Below, in pieces: positions 1 to 10,830 of a stretch of 64,000 nt of DNA. Source of the DNA: Dolomedes plantarius. Its lineage: Eukaryota > Arthropoda > Arachnida > Araneae > Dolomedidae. A program made the translations under genes and the position numbers. Below the pieces are notes generated by a model, which was not told the origin of the DNA, ran no database searches, and saw only the letters and a list, made by a program, of their open reading frames with translations. The stretch covers positions 63,709,722 through 63,773,721 of the forward strand of contig OU015503.1 in the NCBI GenBank assembly GCA_907164885.2, in the 5' to 3' direction. The first letter of the stretch is position 1. Each line of letters starts with the position of its first letter.

Positions 1-80
1 TATATATATATATATATATATATACATATATTTATACATATATATAAATATAAATTTATATTTGTATATTTAAATTATGA
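1..80. repeat. (TA)n-derived low-complexity sequence at left edge
   Basis: A TA tract decays into TATA/TTTA-rich sequence. No flanking element end is visible because the window begins inside it. Confidence 0.8.
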
Positions 81-218
81 GGATATGAAGCTTCTGCGCT
101 ATCCTCTATTGAAAATGTTTTATGTTTTCTTTGCAAGATATGTTTTAAGTTAAAGTGATTTAGTAGTCTATGCTTGCTTTTTATTTTTTTTTTATTTGAT
201 TTGTTTATATTTTACATT

Positions 219-430
<212 letters not shown>

Positions 431-965
431 GTCAAAACATATCTGAACTGTCAAAATATAGTTGAGAAATACGGGGAAAGGGGGCTTAAAATAATAAGAA
501 TCTAACAATCCATTGACAAAGCGCGCGTATTTTGCTGTGGGGAAAATCATCTTTTAAATGCGACTTTGAGCTGAAAGCGAGTAATTGTAGGCGAGAGGAT
601 TTATTTTTAGAAGTGTAAAGGTTTTGGGCGTGAAGTTAAAAATGCACGATCAGCAATATTGAGGTCCAGATGCCCAAGGATAAGTCTGCACATGCGCCGA
701 GCAGCAGGAGCTTGGGGGAAATTAAGTTTTGGTGGTAGATTGAGTAAGAATGTCATTGCTAGCGGATGCTCGCAAAAGTCGTGGCCGAGTAGATTATAAA
801 ATGGCGAAGCGCGGAAATCAACCAGGAGACTGGTCAACTTACGAAGTTTAATAACGACGGAACATGAATTGCATTATTTCTTTAAAAGGCCTACCACTCG
901 CTCAATTCAACAATGGACGTGACATATAAAATTAATGTTAACACGGGAGCAAAGCAAGCTCCGTG

Positions 966-966
<1 letters not shown>
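431..966. other. Unassigned single-copy-looking sequence
   Basis: No gene or repeat is recognised. A reverse-strand 76-codon ORF (837-607) has no recognisable motif and ordinary codon content; I treat it as chance. Confidence 0.4.
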
Positions 967-1000
<34 letters not shown>

Positions 1001-1145
1001 CAGAGGCTGTTCGCACATTTTTTAGACGATTTTGGTAAGCGGTAATAAAAAAGCGTTTGCTGCAAAAGAAATAATTGCAATTGTACTATGTTTTTTAAAA
1101 GTCAAAATTATCGTCTACGGCTTGAAAGTTTTGTTTTTATTCAAA

Positions 1146-2247
1146 ATGGCGTTTTTAACAAAGCAGTGGTTCGAAGGCTACATTTATGCTCTTTCCGAAG
1201 AGAAATATGCATACTCCGTTATTCAAAAACGATGTGAGAGTCATGGTTTTGTGATATCTAAAGCGTCGATAGGTAATATCGTCAACAAGAAAAGAAAAAA
1301 CGTCAAATTGGAGCCTCAAGTGGGACAAAAATTCAAAACAAGTATCCAAGGAAAAAACGGTCATCTTCGACTATTGCAAAGGTACGTTGTTTAATGTTAA
1401 AAGAAAATACCCCTTGTCAAAGGACAGTTGCAAAATCATTAAAATGCTCGATGTCCACTGTAAACAAAATGATAAACGTTGATTTAATTCTTAAGAAAGC
1501 GAAAAAACGCAATGTGCATCGTCTTCTTCCAAATCATATCGCTGAACGCAGGACACGCTGCAGAATTCTATATGAGAAACACTTATCCAAAGAAAAATGG
1601 AAAACAATTGTCACAATAGATGAATCATGGGTGTATTTAAATGATTGCAACAAAATAGAGCCATTTATTATCATAAAAGGGGAGAAAAAAATTTAAGTAC
1701 ATGGTTCAAAGAATCGAAAGAAAGTTTTTCTAAGGGATTCATGATTGTTACTGGTTTTTCTTATAATGTCAAGTTAAAAAGAAAGAGAGTTGAAACAAAT
1801 GTCAAGGTTAACTCCAAATACTACCTGGAACATATTTTATCGCCAATTTTTTTGAATGAAATACCATCGCTTTACCCACAGTGCCATCAATCTGTGAGAC
1901 TCCATCAGGACAAAGCTAGCAGTCACACATCAAAATCCACTGTAAATTTCCTAAAAGAAATGGAACAAAAAACTGGTATCAAGGCCATACCCGTCACTGA
2001 TATCCCTACTAAATCTCCCGATGTATCACCTATGGATTTTTGTGCTTTCGGACTTTTAAAATCTGCATTATCCAAACGTCGTCCCAAAACCCTTACAGGA
2101 CTCTGGAAAGCTGTTCAGGAGGAATGGGATAGAATACCTCTTCTGACACTTCAAAAGGCATTATTATCCTGGAAATTGCGGTGTCGAAAGATAGTTCAGA
2201 ATAATGGATGTCAAATAGAACATTTAAAACACAAGAATTTTATGTAA
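1146..2247 (+). pseudogene. Tc1/mariner-superfamily transposase, copy 1 (three reading frames)
   Basis: The product would be a cut-and-paste DDD transposase. Segment one (from ATG 1146) starts MAFLTKQWF and includes a helix-turn-helix-like region. Segment two (frame of 1394-1696) includes the first catalytic Asp in TIDESWVYLND. Segment three (to 2247) has the second Asp in RLHQDKASSHTSK and the third in KSPDVSPMDFCAF, with 36 residues between them. Two frame changes are needed. The first coincides with AAAAAAC at 1352-1358, in phase for a -1 slip into the next segment. The second lies at about 1645-1690 with no classical slip site. The C-terminus looks complete. The spacing points away from classic DD34D mariners, but I cannot fix the family. 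Probably inactive unless frameshifting is used. Confidence 0.85.
1352..1358 (+). promoter_or_regulatory. A AAA AAC heptamer, candidate -1 frameshift site (copy 1)
   Basis: In the first transposase frame the codons are GGA AAA AAC, so the heptamer has the canonical X XXY YYZ phasing. A -1 slip leads straight into the open frame holding the first catalytic Asp, while the zero frame stops at about 1392. Copy 2 keeps the same heptamer and phase at 12866-12860 on the minus strand. A shared ancestral deletion of one A is the simpler alternative. Confidence 0.4.
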
Positions 2248-2297
2248 TTTAGTTTTGTGAATACAATATACATCGTCTAAAAAATGTATGAACAGCC

Positions 2298-2443
<146 letters not shown>

Positions 2444-2445
2444 AA

Positions 2446-2485
2446 CTTTTGGTGGGCAAACTGCGGCTCGTGGGTCGTAATCGTC
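2446..2485. mobile_element. hAT (Charlie-like) terminal fragment, tentative
   Basis: TGGTGGGCAAACTGCGGCTC followed by GTGGGTCG resembles the widespread hAT terminal motif (GGGCAAACT-CGGC-CG-GGG). The opposite end was not found, so this would be a truncated copy. Confidence 0.3.
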
Positions 2486-3350
2486 TTTTTATCACCTTCT
2501 TAGGGGTTTTTTGCCCAAACTTGTACCAGAATCAAAATATCCAAAATTAAAGTGAACGACATGCCGAATATCCTCCATTTTTGTTTCAACTTATAGCAGT
2601 AAACTCTTGTGTTCTACATTTAGAGCAATAAAAATTTAAACAACCTTCAATGTTCAGAATTCAATTAGTTAACTGAATTGCAACGAAATTTAATAATTCA
2701 ATATATGCGAAATTCGAATAATTCCAGTAAGCAATTAAAAGGAATATATTTACAAAAACCATTATCACTATTTACGAATCTTAAAATATTAATTATTCTA
2801 TGAATTAGAGAATGATATCTTTAGGAAAAACGTTAGGAAAACTGCCGACTAAAATTCCCTTTTATAGGTACACATTACCTTTGCGTATGTAGTAAACTAT
2901 CCGTAGCTTTCTCATGCCCCTAGTTATCTAATTTATTTTATGGGGCTTATTCTTTTAATACACACTTAAATAGTATTTCATGTGTCTTAATTAATTTTCA
3001 TTAATGTGTCTATGTAAATTTTATGTCTGTTAATGGAAAATCGTACTAGGAGCTTTATGCGTATTTTTGATTAAAATGCAATACATGTTTCTAATACCAG
3101 ACTGTCTTAATTCTAGAGCCCCGCATTTGAAGTCTGTAATTAATTCATACAACGTCGATAATTATAAATAAATAATGAATTATTCATACTGAAGAGGGTG
3201 AAATAAGTGCTTGATACGAGGCATATTCAAATAAATCTTTGAATTTGAAATACGTGTACAACTAACCGTTCTTCGAGCTTTGAACTTCTGAATTCTCACT
3301 GAGGCAGATTATTTATCCATCATAATTTCTTTTATATAGTAAGTTCTATC
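2486..3350. other. Unassigned AT-rich sequence
   Basis: No ORF above about 60 codons, no RNA gene and no clear repeat structure. Confidence 0.4.
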
Positions 3351-4990
3351 TTATCTTTATGTATTCATAATTTTGTTGCCAACTCTTTTTTTGTTTACTT
3401 AATAATAATATTTAAAAACTTTTTTTTAACCATAGATCTAGAACTGAACAGCAAATATATGATTTTTCAGAGACATTTACATCATCATGACGTAATCGTA
3501 TCATTTATTAGAATGCATCGTGTAGCAAACCAAAAAAATATATCGTTTGGAGAAAAAACTAACTGATTTTCGAGATTTGAACCTTTTTGTTCACTCAGAT
3601 TATTTTCCTTCATAACATGTTTGATATAATAATTGCTATTTTTTCTCTATACTGTCATAATTTTGTAGCCAAATCTTTTTTCGCCTAAAAAATAATAATA
3701 TTTAAAAACGTTTTGAAACCATGGAACTAGATATAAACAGAAAATAAGATTCTGAGGAATTTAACCTCATCATGACGTCATCTCATCATTTCTTAGAGTG
3801 GATAGCGTAGCAGAACTAGAAAAAAAATATCGCTTGGAGAGAAAAATGGAAAAAAAAGTCTCGCTATCTTATCTTTATAAATACACAATTTTGTTGCCAA
3901 CTATTGTTTCGTCTACTTAATAATAATATTTAAAAACATTTTTTTATACCATGGATATAGATTTCAACAGCAAATATCTGAGAACTATTTTTCCGGTACA
4001 TTTACCTCATCATGACGTCATCTTATCATTTATTAGAGTGCCTCGCGTAGCAAACCAAAAAACATATCGTTTGGACAGAAAACTAACTGATTTTCGAGAT
4101 TTGAACCTCTCAGTTCACTCAGATTATTTTCCTTCATAGCATCTTTGATATAATAATTGCTATCTTATATTTATATAGTCATAAATTTGCTGCCAAATCT
4201 TTTGTCGCCTACTAAATAATAATATTGAAAACGTTTTGAAACCATGGAACTAGATATGAACAGAAAATAAGATATCTGAGGTGTATTTTACAGAAACATT
4301 TAACATCATCATGACGTCATCTCATCATTTCGTAGAGTGGATAGCGTAGCAAAACTAGAAAAAAATATTGTTTGGAGAGAAAAATGGATAAAAAAGTCTC
4401 GCTATCTTATCTTTTAGTATTCACAATTTTCTTCAACGAAAAAAAATATCGTTTAGAGAGAAAACTAACTGATTTTCGAGATTTGAACCTCTCAGTTCAT
4501 TCAGATTTTCCTTCATAACATCTTTGATATAATAATTGCTATCTTATCTTTATATAGTCATAATTTTGTTGCCAAATCTTTTTTCTCCTACTAAATAATA
4601 ATATTTAAAAATGCTTTGAAATCATGGAACTAAATACGAACAGAAAATAAGATATCTGAGATGTAGTTTAGAGAAACATTTAACCTCATCATGACGTCAT
4701 CTCATCATTTCTTAGAGTGGATAGCGTAGCAGATCTAGAAAAAAAAAATCGTTTGGAGAGAAAAATGGAAAAAAAAAAGTATCGCTATCTTATCTTTATG
4801 TATTCATAATTTTGCTGCCAACTCTTTTTTTTCTCATACTAAATAACATTATTTAAAAACGTTTTGTAACCATGAATTTTAATAGCAAATGAAGTATCTG
4901 AAATCTGCTTTTTTTTAACAAAACGTTTACCGCATCATGAGACCACCTCATCATTTCTTAGAGTGCCTCGCGCAGCAGAACTAGAACAAA
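3350..4990. repeat. Dimeric tandem array, about 525-bp period (290 + 235 bp monomers)
   Basis: Landmark CATAATTTTGTTGCC (or variant) recurs at 3366, 3656, 3884, 4180, 4422, 4560 and 4805. Alternating monomers differ by diagnostic words (AACTCTTT versus AAATCTTT, then GAAACCATGGAACTAGAT only in the second). The unit at 4422 has lost about 150 bp, joining CACAATTTTCTTCAAC directly to the TATCGTTTAGAG part. Most units contain CATCATGACGTCATCT. Confidence 0.9.
3773..4699. promoter_or_regulatory. Recurrent CRE-type palindromes TGACGTCA
   Basis: Perfect TGACGTCA occurs at 3773-3780, 4013-4020, 4312-4319 and 4692-4699, with degenerate versions near 3488 and 4937. TGACGTCA is the consensus CREB/ATF site. 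The sites sit at the same place in successive repeat units about 3-3.5 kb upstream of the KCNQ start. Function is inference. Confidence 0.45.
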
Positions 4991-5320
4991 AAATATTGTT
5001 TAGGGAGAAAAATGGAAACAAACATCTTTCCCGAATGCAACAGCGTCCGATTCCGCCGCCAGGTGTCACGTCGGCAGCGTTGCCATCTGCCGACAGCTTG
5101 ATATCGCGAGAGAGAAGGGAGAGAGACAACAGACTGGCTCGAAGTAGAATAGTAGTTTGAACGCTACGGTTTTCCTCTCTTTTAAATCGGTAGTTTGTGC
5201 GAGCTATTTTTAGTGTAGTTTGTTTGGAAAGGGCTAAAAAATCGCTGTGTTTAGCGCCCCAAGTGTCATGACTCGCCGCTTCATAGGAAAGCCTCGGTGC
5301 ATGGGAATACGAAACTTTTT
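4990..5320. promoter_or_regulatory. GC-elevated segment, possible promoter or 5' UTR exon upstream of KCNQ
   Basis: Base composition rises here compared with the AT-rich flanks. The stretch has CpG-containing motifs (GTCACGTCGGCAGCG), a GAGA-like run at about 5108-5128, and a reverse-strand CTCF-like core around 5081-5094 (GGCAGATGGC). Overlapping short ORFs on both strands (about 65 codons) have no recognised similarity. It lies about 2 kb upstream of the KCNQ start, a plausible place for a promoter or non-coding first exon, but no TATA box or initiator could be fixed. A donor-like CAG|GTAAG at 5969-5976 is also compatible with an upstream non-coding exon. Confidence 0.25.
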
Positions 5321-7184
5321 TTTCCTGCTTTTCGTAACAGGATGTGAATGACGTGATGATAGTCCGTTTCTGTGTTGCGCTTTTTTTTTGGTTTGTTTGT
5401 TTTCTTTTGTACGGTAGGATGTGTCGCTGGTCATAGACACGGGAGAATTTGTTTCTTGTTATGTAATCAGTCGCATTTCTAGAGTCGGAAGTAAATAGCC
5501 ACTACGAATTATAGCGATTGGAAAGGATATAAAATCATTCGCAGCTTTTAAAAAGAAAAAAAACAAACAAGAGAACGTTAGTGTCACGCTCTTATCTGAA
5601 AGGCTAAAAGTCCACACATTCAGGATTGAAAATTAAATGTTCGAAGTAGAGAAAAATCTGTTTTCGTCGTTTAAAAAGCGTTGTGCTAAATTTAAATCGC
5701 AATTTTCGTCAAGTAATGGTGCAAGATTCTAATGACGGCTGTAGAACTTATATTTGATGAGCTTACATAATCAATAAAGCCCAGAGGTTTTATACAAAAT
5801 TTAAAAGTGACACTAATTTTAAAACATCATGTCAATAATTTTGTACAGGAATTGTAAACCACTGCAACAAAATCGGAATACAAAGCTTTTTTTCTCGTGT
5901 ATATACTTTTTAATTTTAAAATAACCGTAAATTAACGGTGATCCTGAGACATATAATCAAGAACTTAACAGGTAAGAATTCAAAATATTTCTTGCAAGGA
6001 TTTCTGTATCTTTTCCTTAGCAAAATCGTTAAAACTGGTTTTTAGTATTAATAGCTAAAGAGTCATATCAAATATTTTTTTTATAAATACCGTACGAGCT
6101 TTTGCTGGTTAACATGGACCAAACTTATATTTTTCTGTAAAGTCTGCACTCACCAGGGTAATTATTATCAACACTGCATGTTGGCACGAGGTTATGCCGC
6201 CTTAACCATGATCTAGATTATAAATTAGCAAAAATAATTAATAAAAAATAGTTAATGTCCTGTACATAGGCGTAGGGCATACACCATACTGAAAGAGAGA
6301 TATAGAGAAACACGTTAAAATAAAAATTTTTTCCAGATTTGAAATTAGAAAATAGAATTTGGTCAGTTTGGAATAACTTGCACTGTTACTTAGTGGCTAT
6401 GATGTAAATATACACATGTAAAATACAGTTTTTAAAATACTCAGTGTATACAAGATGAAAAATGAACAAAATATTATTGATCTTGTTCTATAATAGTGCC
6501 TAAGAAATCCTCTAGAGTTTACTTTGAGATTTAATATAAGTGCTTTTTTTTTAATGCGAGGTAAATAATTTGTAAACGAGTCACTAGAAAGAGTTCAAAT
6601 TTTACGACCTAGAGCGATTCCTTTAATTTATTTTAATTTCCAATATTTTATTCCTTAAGCGCATGGAAGAGCGGATTTTTTGTGAAACAAAAGAACTCGG
6701 CCGGTACTGATAAAATTAAACTTGCCGATTTCACTGGCTCCAAAGACACTTGAAATGCTGCTACCGAAGTACAACTACATATAAAAAAAAAGATTACTCT
6801 TAGCTTTTAGAAAAAAAATACTCAAAAGTAGATCGCATAAAGTTCTGAAAACCATGACAGCGACGTAATTTTTTTTAAAAAGAGCGTAGTTAGAACTTAG
6901 GAAAACGTAATAGAGGTCAGTAGATAAACATTTTCATTTACCTCATAGCGAATAATATTCCTACATACAAGTGGACTATCATCAGAATCATTTAAACAGT
7001 ACACCTGAAACGGCGACATCGTCCTGAGCAGTGCTGTGGATATTCAAAACAGCTCAGCATAATGCGGTGTGAATGACAGCTCGGCATCCAAAAAAACCTA
7101 ACATGAAATCGGTCAGTAAGAAACGCCGCTTCTTTTTTTCAAATGTGTGTTACTTTGTGATAAAACACCTGTGCTAACTGCCTT
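5321..7184. other. Unassigned sequence upstream of KCNQ, possibly 5' UTR or promoter
   Basis: No coding similarity or repeat structure seen. AT-rich, with scattered poly-A/T runs. Part of it must lie in the KCNQ transcription unit if the first exon begins upstream of 7212. Confidence 0.35.
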
Positions 7185-7189
7185 TGAGG

Positions 7190-7201
7190 ATGCGACACTG
7201 A
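7190..7201 (+). promoter_or_regulatory. Minimal upstream ORF before the KCNQ start
   Basis: ATG CGA CAC TGA ends 10 nt before the KCNQ ATG. It is directly visible. Whether it is in the mature 5' leader and dampens translation is inference, because the transcription start is unknown. Confidence 0.3.
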
Positions 7202-7211
7202 TACCATCACC

Positions 7212-7600
7212 ATGTGGCGTTCGAGAGCTGTCTACCACCCCCCTTCTGAGACTTCGGAGATTTCCCAATCCGTGGTCAATGCTACGCCCCTGACAGTGAT
7301 ACAACCCTCGGGACTGAACGGAAAAACTGCAAATTTAGCGACAGTTCCCCAAACGACTGTGGAAACGGCTGGAGAGACAGCCGCCCAAGAGGGCTCCCCG
7401 CCCTCAGGTGGTCCCCTGAGACGGGCTTTTTGTGGACGCGGGGGCAGTCGGTTGGTCCATCCTCGAACTAGTCTTTGGGGCACGCCAATTCCCCCGAAGT
7501 CAAGGAAAAGAGATCCACGTTACAGGAAACTCCGATTTCAAGTGAACAACTTCTTAGAGAGACCCCGTGGATGGAAAGCTATTGGATACCACATGATTGT
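7212..7600 (+). CDS. KCNQ: KCNQ/Kv7 potassium channel, first coding exon (N-terminus to start of S1)
   Basis: The exon encodes about 129 residues and a split codon. KCNQ channels are tetrameric voltage-gated K+ channels of the plasma membrane. Residues 1-80 are low-complexity and Ser/Thr/Pro-rich, as usual for the variable N-terminus. Residues about 85-130 carry family hallmarks: SLWGTPIPPK, a basic run with YRK, then NFLERPRGWKAIGYH, which is the diagnostic stretch leading into S1. The ATG sits in the context ATCACCATG; an in-frame TGA at 7185-7187 lies 27 nt upstream, so the start is well supported. A three-codon upstream ORF (ATGCGACACTGA, 7190-7201) precedes it. The exon ends at 7600 before GTAAGTC, splitting a Val codon after its second base; by recall, human KCNQ1 exon 1 ends in the same codon and phase. 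Membrane segments S1-S6, the pore and the calmodulin-binding tail must lie in later exons, none of which I can see. Confidence 0.87.
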
Positions 7601-7607
7601 GTAAGTC
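7601..7607 (+). promoter_or_regulatory. 5' splice site of KCNQ intron 1
   Basis: GTAAGTC directly follows the last conserved KCNQ residues and matches the metazoan donor consensus GTAAGT. Reading on meets TAA at 7602-7604, so the coding sequence must be spliced here. The intron appears to run to the end of the window. Confidence 0.85.
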
Positions 7608-7741
7608 TTTTTTGAAATCTTCTCAGTATCATTAAGTTAGACTGAAATGCAATTTAGCAATAATGCAGCTTATATTCTATAAAAGCCATTTATTCTGGTT
7701 TGGTTGTGATGCTAGTCATGATTTGCACTAGCATCATGAAC

Positions 7742-8215
7742 GAATCTTCGAGTATCATACCTCTGATTAGTATCTTTGCAATATTGTATTTCAGCTGACG
7801 ACCATTAACCTATCATAGCTGAATCTTCGAGTATCATACCTCTGATTAGTATCTATGCAGTATTGTATTTCAGCTGATGACCATTAAACTATCATAGTTG
7901 AATCTTCGAGTATGAACCTCTGATTAGTATCTTTGCAATTTTGTATTTCAGCTAACGACCATTAACCTACCATAGCTGAATCTTCGAGTATCATACCTCT
8001 GATTAATATCGTTGCACTTTTCTATTTCTGCTGATGACAATTAAACTATCATAGTTGAATGTTCGAGTATCGTACCTTTAATTAGTATCTTTGCAATATT
8101 GTATTTCAGCTGACAACCATTAAACTATCATAGCTGAATCTCCGAGTATCGTACCTCTGATTAGTATCGTTGAAATATTATATTTCTGCTGACGACCATT
8201 AAGCTACCATATCTT
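7742..8215. repeat. 79-bp tandem repeat, six copies
   Basis: GAATCTTCGAGTATCATACC starts units at 7742, 7821, 7900, 7978, 8057 and 8136. Each contains TTGTATTTCAGCTGA, which looks like a 3' splice site, and the array begins 140 bp inside KCNQ intron 1. Confidence 0.93.
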
Positions 8216-8575
8216 TGCTAATGACCGTAAAATTTAAATGAAATGTTATTTTATATTACGAATATTACAACTTTTACTATACAATGTCATTTTATTCTAA
8301 TTTGTCTGGGGTGCTAGTAAGGATTTATACTAGTATCATCACTGATCCAAATCGACCAGTCCATCTCTGGCGAATATTATATTTCTGCTGACGACCATTA
8401 AACTATCATATCTTTGCTAATGACCATAAAATTTAAATGAAAAGTGATTTTATTTTACGAATATTGCAACTTTTACTATACAATGTCATTTATTCTAATT
8501 TGGCAGGGCTGCTAGTCAGGATTTATACTAGTATCATCGCTGGTCCATATCGACCAGTCCATCTCTGATGAATAT
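8189..8575. repeat. 190-bp tandem repeat, two copies
   Basis: ATATTTCTGCTGACGACCAT recurs at 8189 and 8379, with following TTACTATACAATGTCATTTT and GACCAGTCCATCTCTG shared. A diverged piece of the same unit (TTTATTCTGGTTTGG...GCTAGTCA) lies at 7688-7740, so the 79-bp array expanded inside or beside this larger repeat. Confidence 0.85.
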
Positions 8576-9040
8576 TATTGCAACCAAGGGATTCTTAGGG
8601 TTTTTCATTCGATGTCATGTCTTGCCTATTATCATGGAGATGTCCGGAAGATTAACTCTGCCTAAAATCAGAAGTTTAACCTTTTTCTAAAGTTATATTT
8701 GTTTTCACGATTTCAACACACTTGTTGAATGATGTTTGGTTGGAATGGAAAGCTCTTATACAATTTATTGGTTCTCTCAGATAACCTGTGAACAAAAGAG
8801 CTTTGATTTGATACTTCCTTTGGTACATATGAATATAATGCTCATTTTAGAACCAACCCAGTATTTACCATTTATAAATATTCGACAAGATTTCCTAGCA
8901 ATTTATTAAACAATTTGGTTGAACCACTTAAATTGATCATCATTATTTAGCCATGGAATCTACATTAGATATTTATTTACTTCTATTGCAATACGTTCTT
9001 TAAGTACAATTGATAACAAATTGGCTGTCTCTGTTAATGT
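8576..9040. other. Unassigned intronic sequence
   Basis: No repeat or coding signal recognised. Confidence 0.35.
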
Positions 9041-10230
9041 GACACATTGAGAATGCTGTCAGCAATTTATCAGGAAGATTGTCTACAACTAATTACAATG
9101 GTTTTATTTACATCAAGGATTCTTAGAGTTGAATTTTCCTTGTTAAACCCAATAGGACTCGGTTATTGTCATGGAGATACAGTGAAACTTTACTATGGCG
9201 GCCAGTAATAGCTCCGAAAAAATAGCGGCCGTTTAGAGAGATATCCATAGAAAAGAGGTTCCTTCCATAACATTGGCTCTATGGAGTCTTGTTTTGGAAG
9301 TCGATTATGGTTAGTCGTTATGGTTATGGTTAGTGTATGGTGTTAGTGTTATGGTTAGTCGATTTCACTCTATTCTGAGAGAAATATGGCCGTTTGGAGA
9401 GGTGACCGTCGAATAGGGGTGGCCGTCTAGAGAGGTTTCACTGTAATATCAAATTACAACTAGAGTTTTATAAATGTCAGTTATTATATGTCTAAAAAAA
9501 TATAGCCACTTACAGACGTTACTGAAAATTTGCGGTAGTAATTTATATTAATTACTTTTAAAGGTTGTGATAGTTAATTAACTTAATGCAGTTAATTTAA
9601 TTAATTCTCTTACTGCTTTTATTTCATTAATGTCATTTTTGTTGAACGTATATAAAACATATAGCAATTCACAATGGCTGTTAGCGATTTATTGCAGCAA
9701 TCACCATGGAGAAATTGTAAAGGTTACGATAATTAAGTAATTGACTGCTGTCAGACAAATTTATTCTTATGCGACTGGTGTTTAATGGATTCCTTTTATC
9801 ACACTAAAGATCTAAAACAGGTATCCGCTTTATCATAATATACGCGATTTATCTTAAGGACTGTCATAAATAATTTTTAATAGTCATAATAACTAATCAG
9901 CGCAATGCACTTAGTCGATTTCATTATTATGACTACCAGGACTTAATTAATGTCTTTAATAATACTGCTGTTATAAAACATATAACTCTTTAAAAACGCT
10001 GTTAATAATTTATCATATAAATTGTCACGGATAGTTTTAATGTTATGATAACAAATCGGTGTAATGCCGGCAGTCTACATTATTCAGTTCTAACTATCAT
10101 TTAATAAATGTCTTTATCATAATATGGCTCTAACACATTTAGCTGTTTAAAAACGCTTTCAGCAATTTATCATTGAAATTATCCAGAATAAATTTTACAT
10201 GTCATACAATAATTGTCATGAATATTTTTT
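9040..10230. repeat. Strongly diverged tandem repeat, about 155-bp spacing
   Basis: Variants of GCTGT-AGCAATTTATCA-AAATT followed by TA-TAATTAA appear near 9050, 9680, 9990 and 10150, with weaker copies between. The period is only approximate. A 264-bp MITE is inserted in it. Confidence 0.45.
9180..9443. mobile_element. pogo-type MITE with TA target duplication
   Basis: The left end CAGTGAAACTTTACTATGGC and the right end, which reads inward as CAGTGAAACCTCTCTAGACG, are inverted and flanked by TA (9178-9179, 9444-9445). Second inverted motifs (GCGGCCGTTTAGAGAG and GGCCGTCTAGAGAG) lie inside. A short minisatellite of TTATGGTTAGTG occupies the middle. No coding capacity. A related single end is at 32363. 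Confidence 0.85.
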
Positions 10231-10261
10231 TCACAAAAAAGCACAATGGAGTGATTCTAAG

Positions 10262-10830
10262 CCGCTATTAAAAACGTAAAATTTTCGAGTATCTGAAAAA
10301 TGATACATCAAACACCCTCTTGTTGAGCATCAGATAAGTTGCTTCTCAAATTATAAGATAATTAAGGAAAATTATTAAAATATCATAAGTCGAGAGAGCT
10401 AAAATGTGTACTTTAAAATAAACTTCATTTCGGAGCTGTGTGGATAAGCTTGAATTCTAACCTAAAATTTGCGAGTAGCTGAAAGATGATACATCAAACA
10501 CCCTCTTGTAGAGCATCAGATAAGTTGCTTCTGAAATTAAAAGATAATTAAGGAAAATTATTAAAATATCATTAAGTCGAGAGAGCTGAAATGTGTACTT
10601 TAAACTTAACTTAATTTCGGAACTGTGTGGATAAGCTTGAATTCTAACCTAAAATTTGCGAGTAGATGAAAGATGATACATCAAAAACACCCTCTTGTTG
10701 AGCATCACATAAGTTGCTTCTCAAATTAAAAGATAATTAATGAAAATTAATAAAATATCATTAAGTCGAGAGAGTTGAAATGTGTACTACTTTAAACTAG
10801 ATTTCATTTCGGAGCTGTATGGATAAACTT
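10262..10830. repeat. 187-bp tandem repeat, three copies
   Basis: CCCTCTTGTTGAGCATCA recurs at about 10315, 10501 and 10690. GATAATTAAGGAAAATTATT, GTCGAGAGAGCT and TTCATTTCGGAGCTGTGTGG are kept in each. The units are close to identical, so this is recent. Confidence 0.93.

Noticed and set aside
1032..1145. Upstream extension of the mariner transposase ORF (start at 1032)
   Set aside because: ATG 1146 (MAFLTKQWF) is the start kept in copy 2; the extension lies in the 5' leader and terminal-repeat region.
7232..7483. 83-codon minus ORF opposite the KCNQ exon
   Set aside because: Shadow of the GC-rich KCNQ coding strand.
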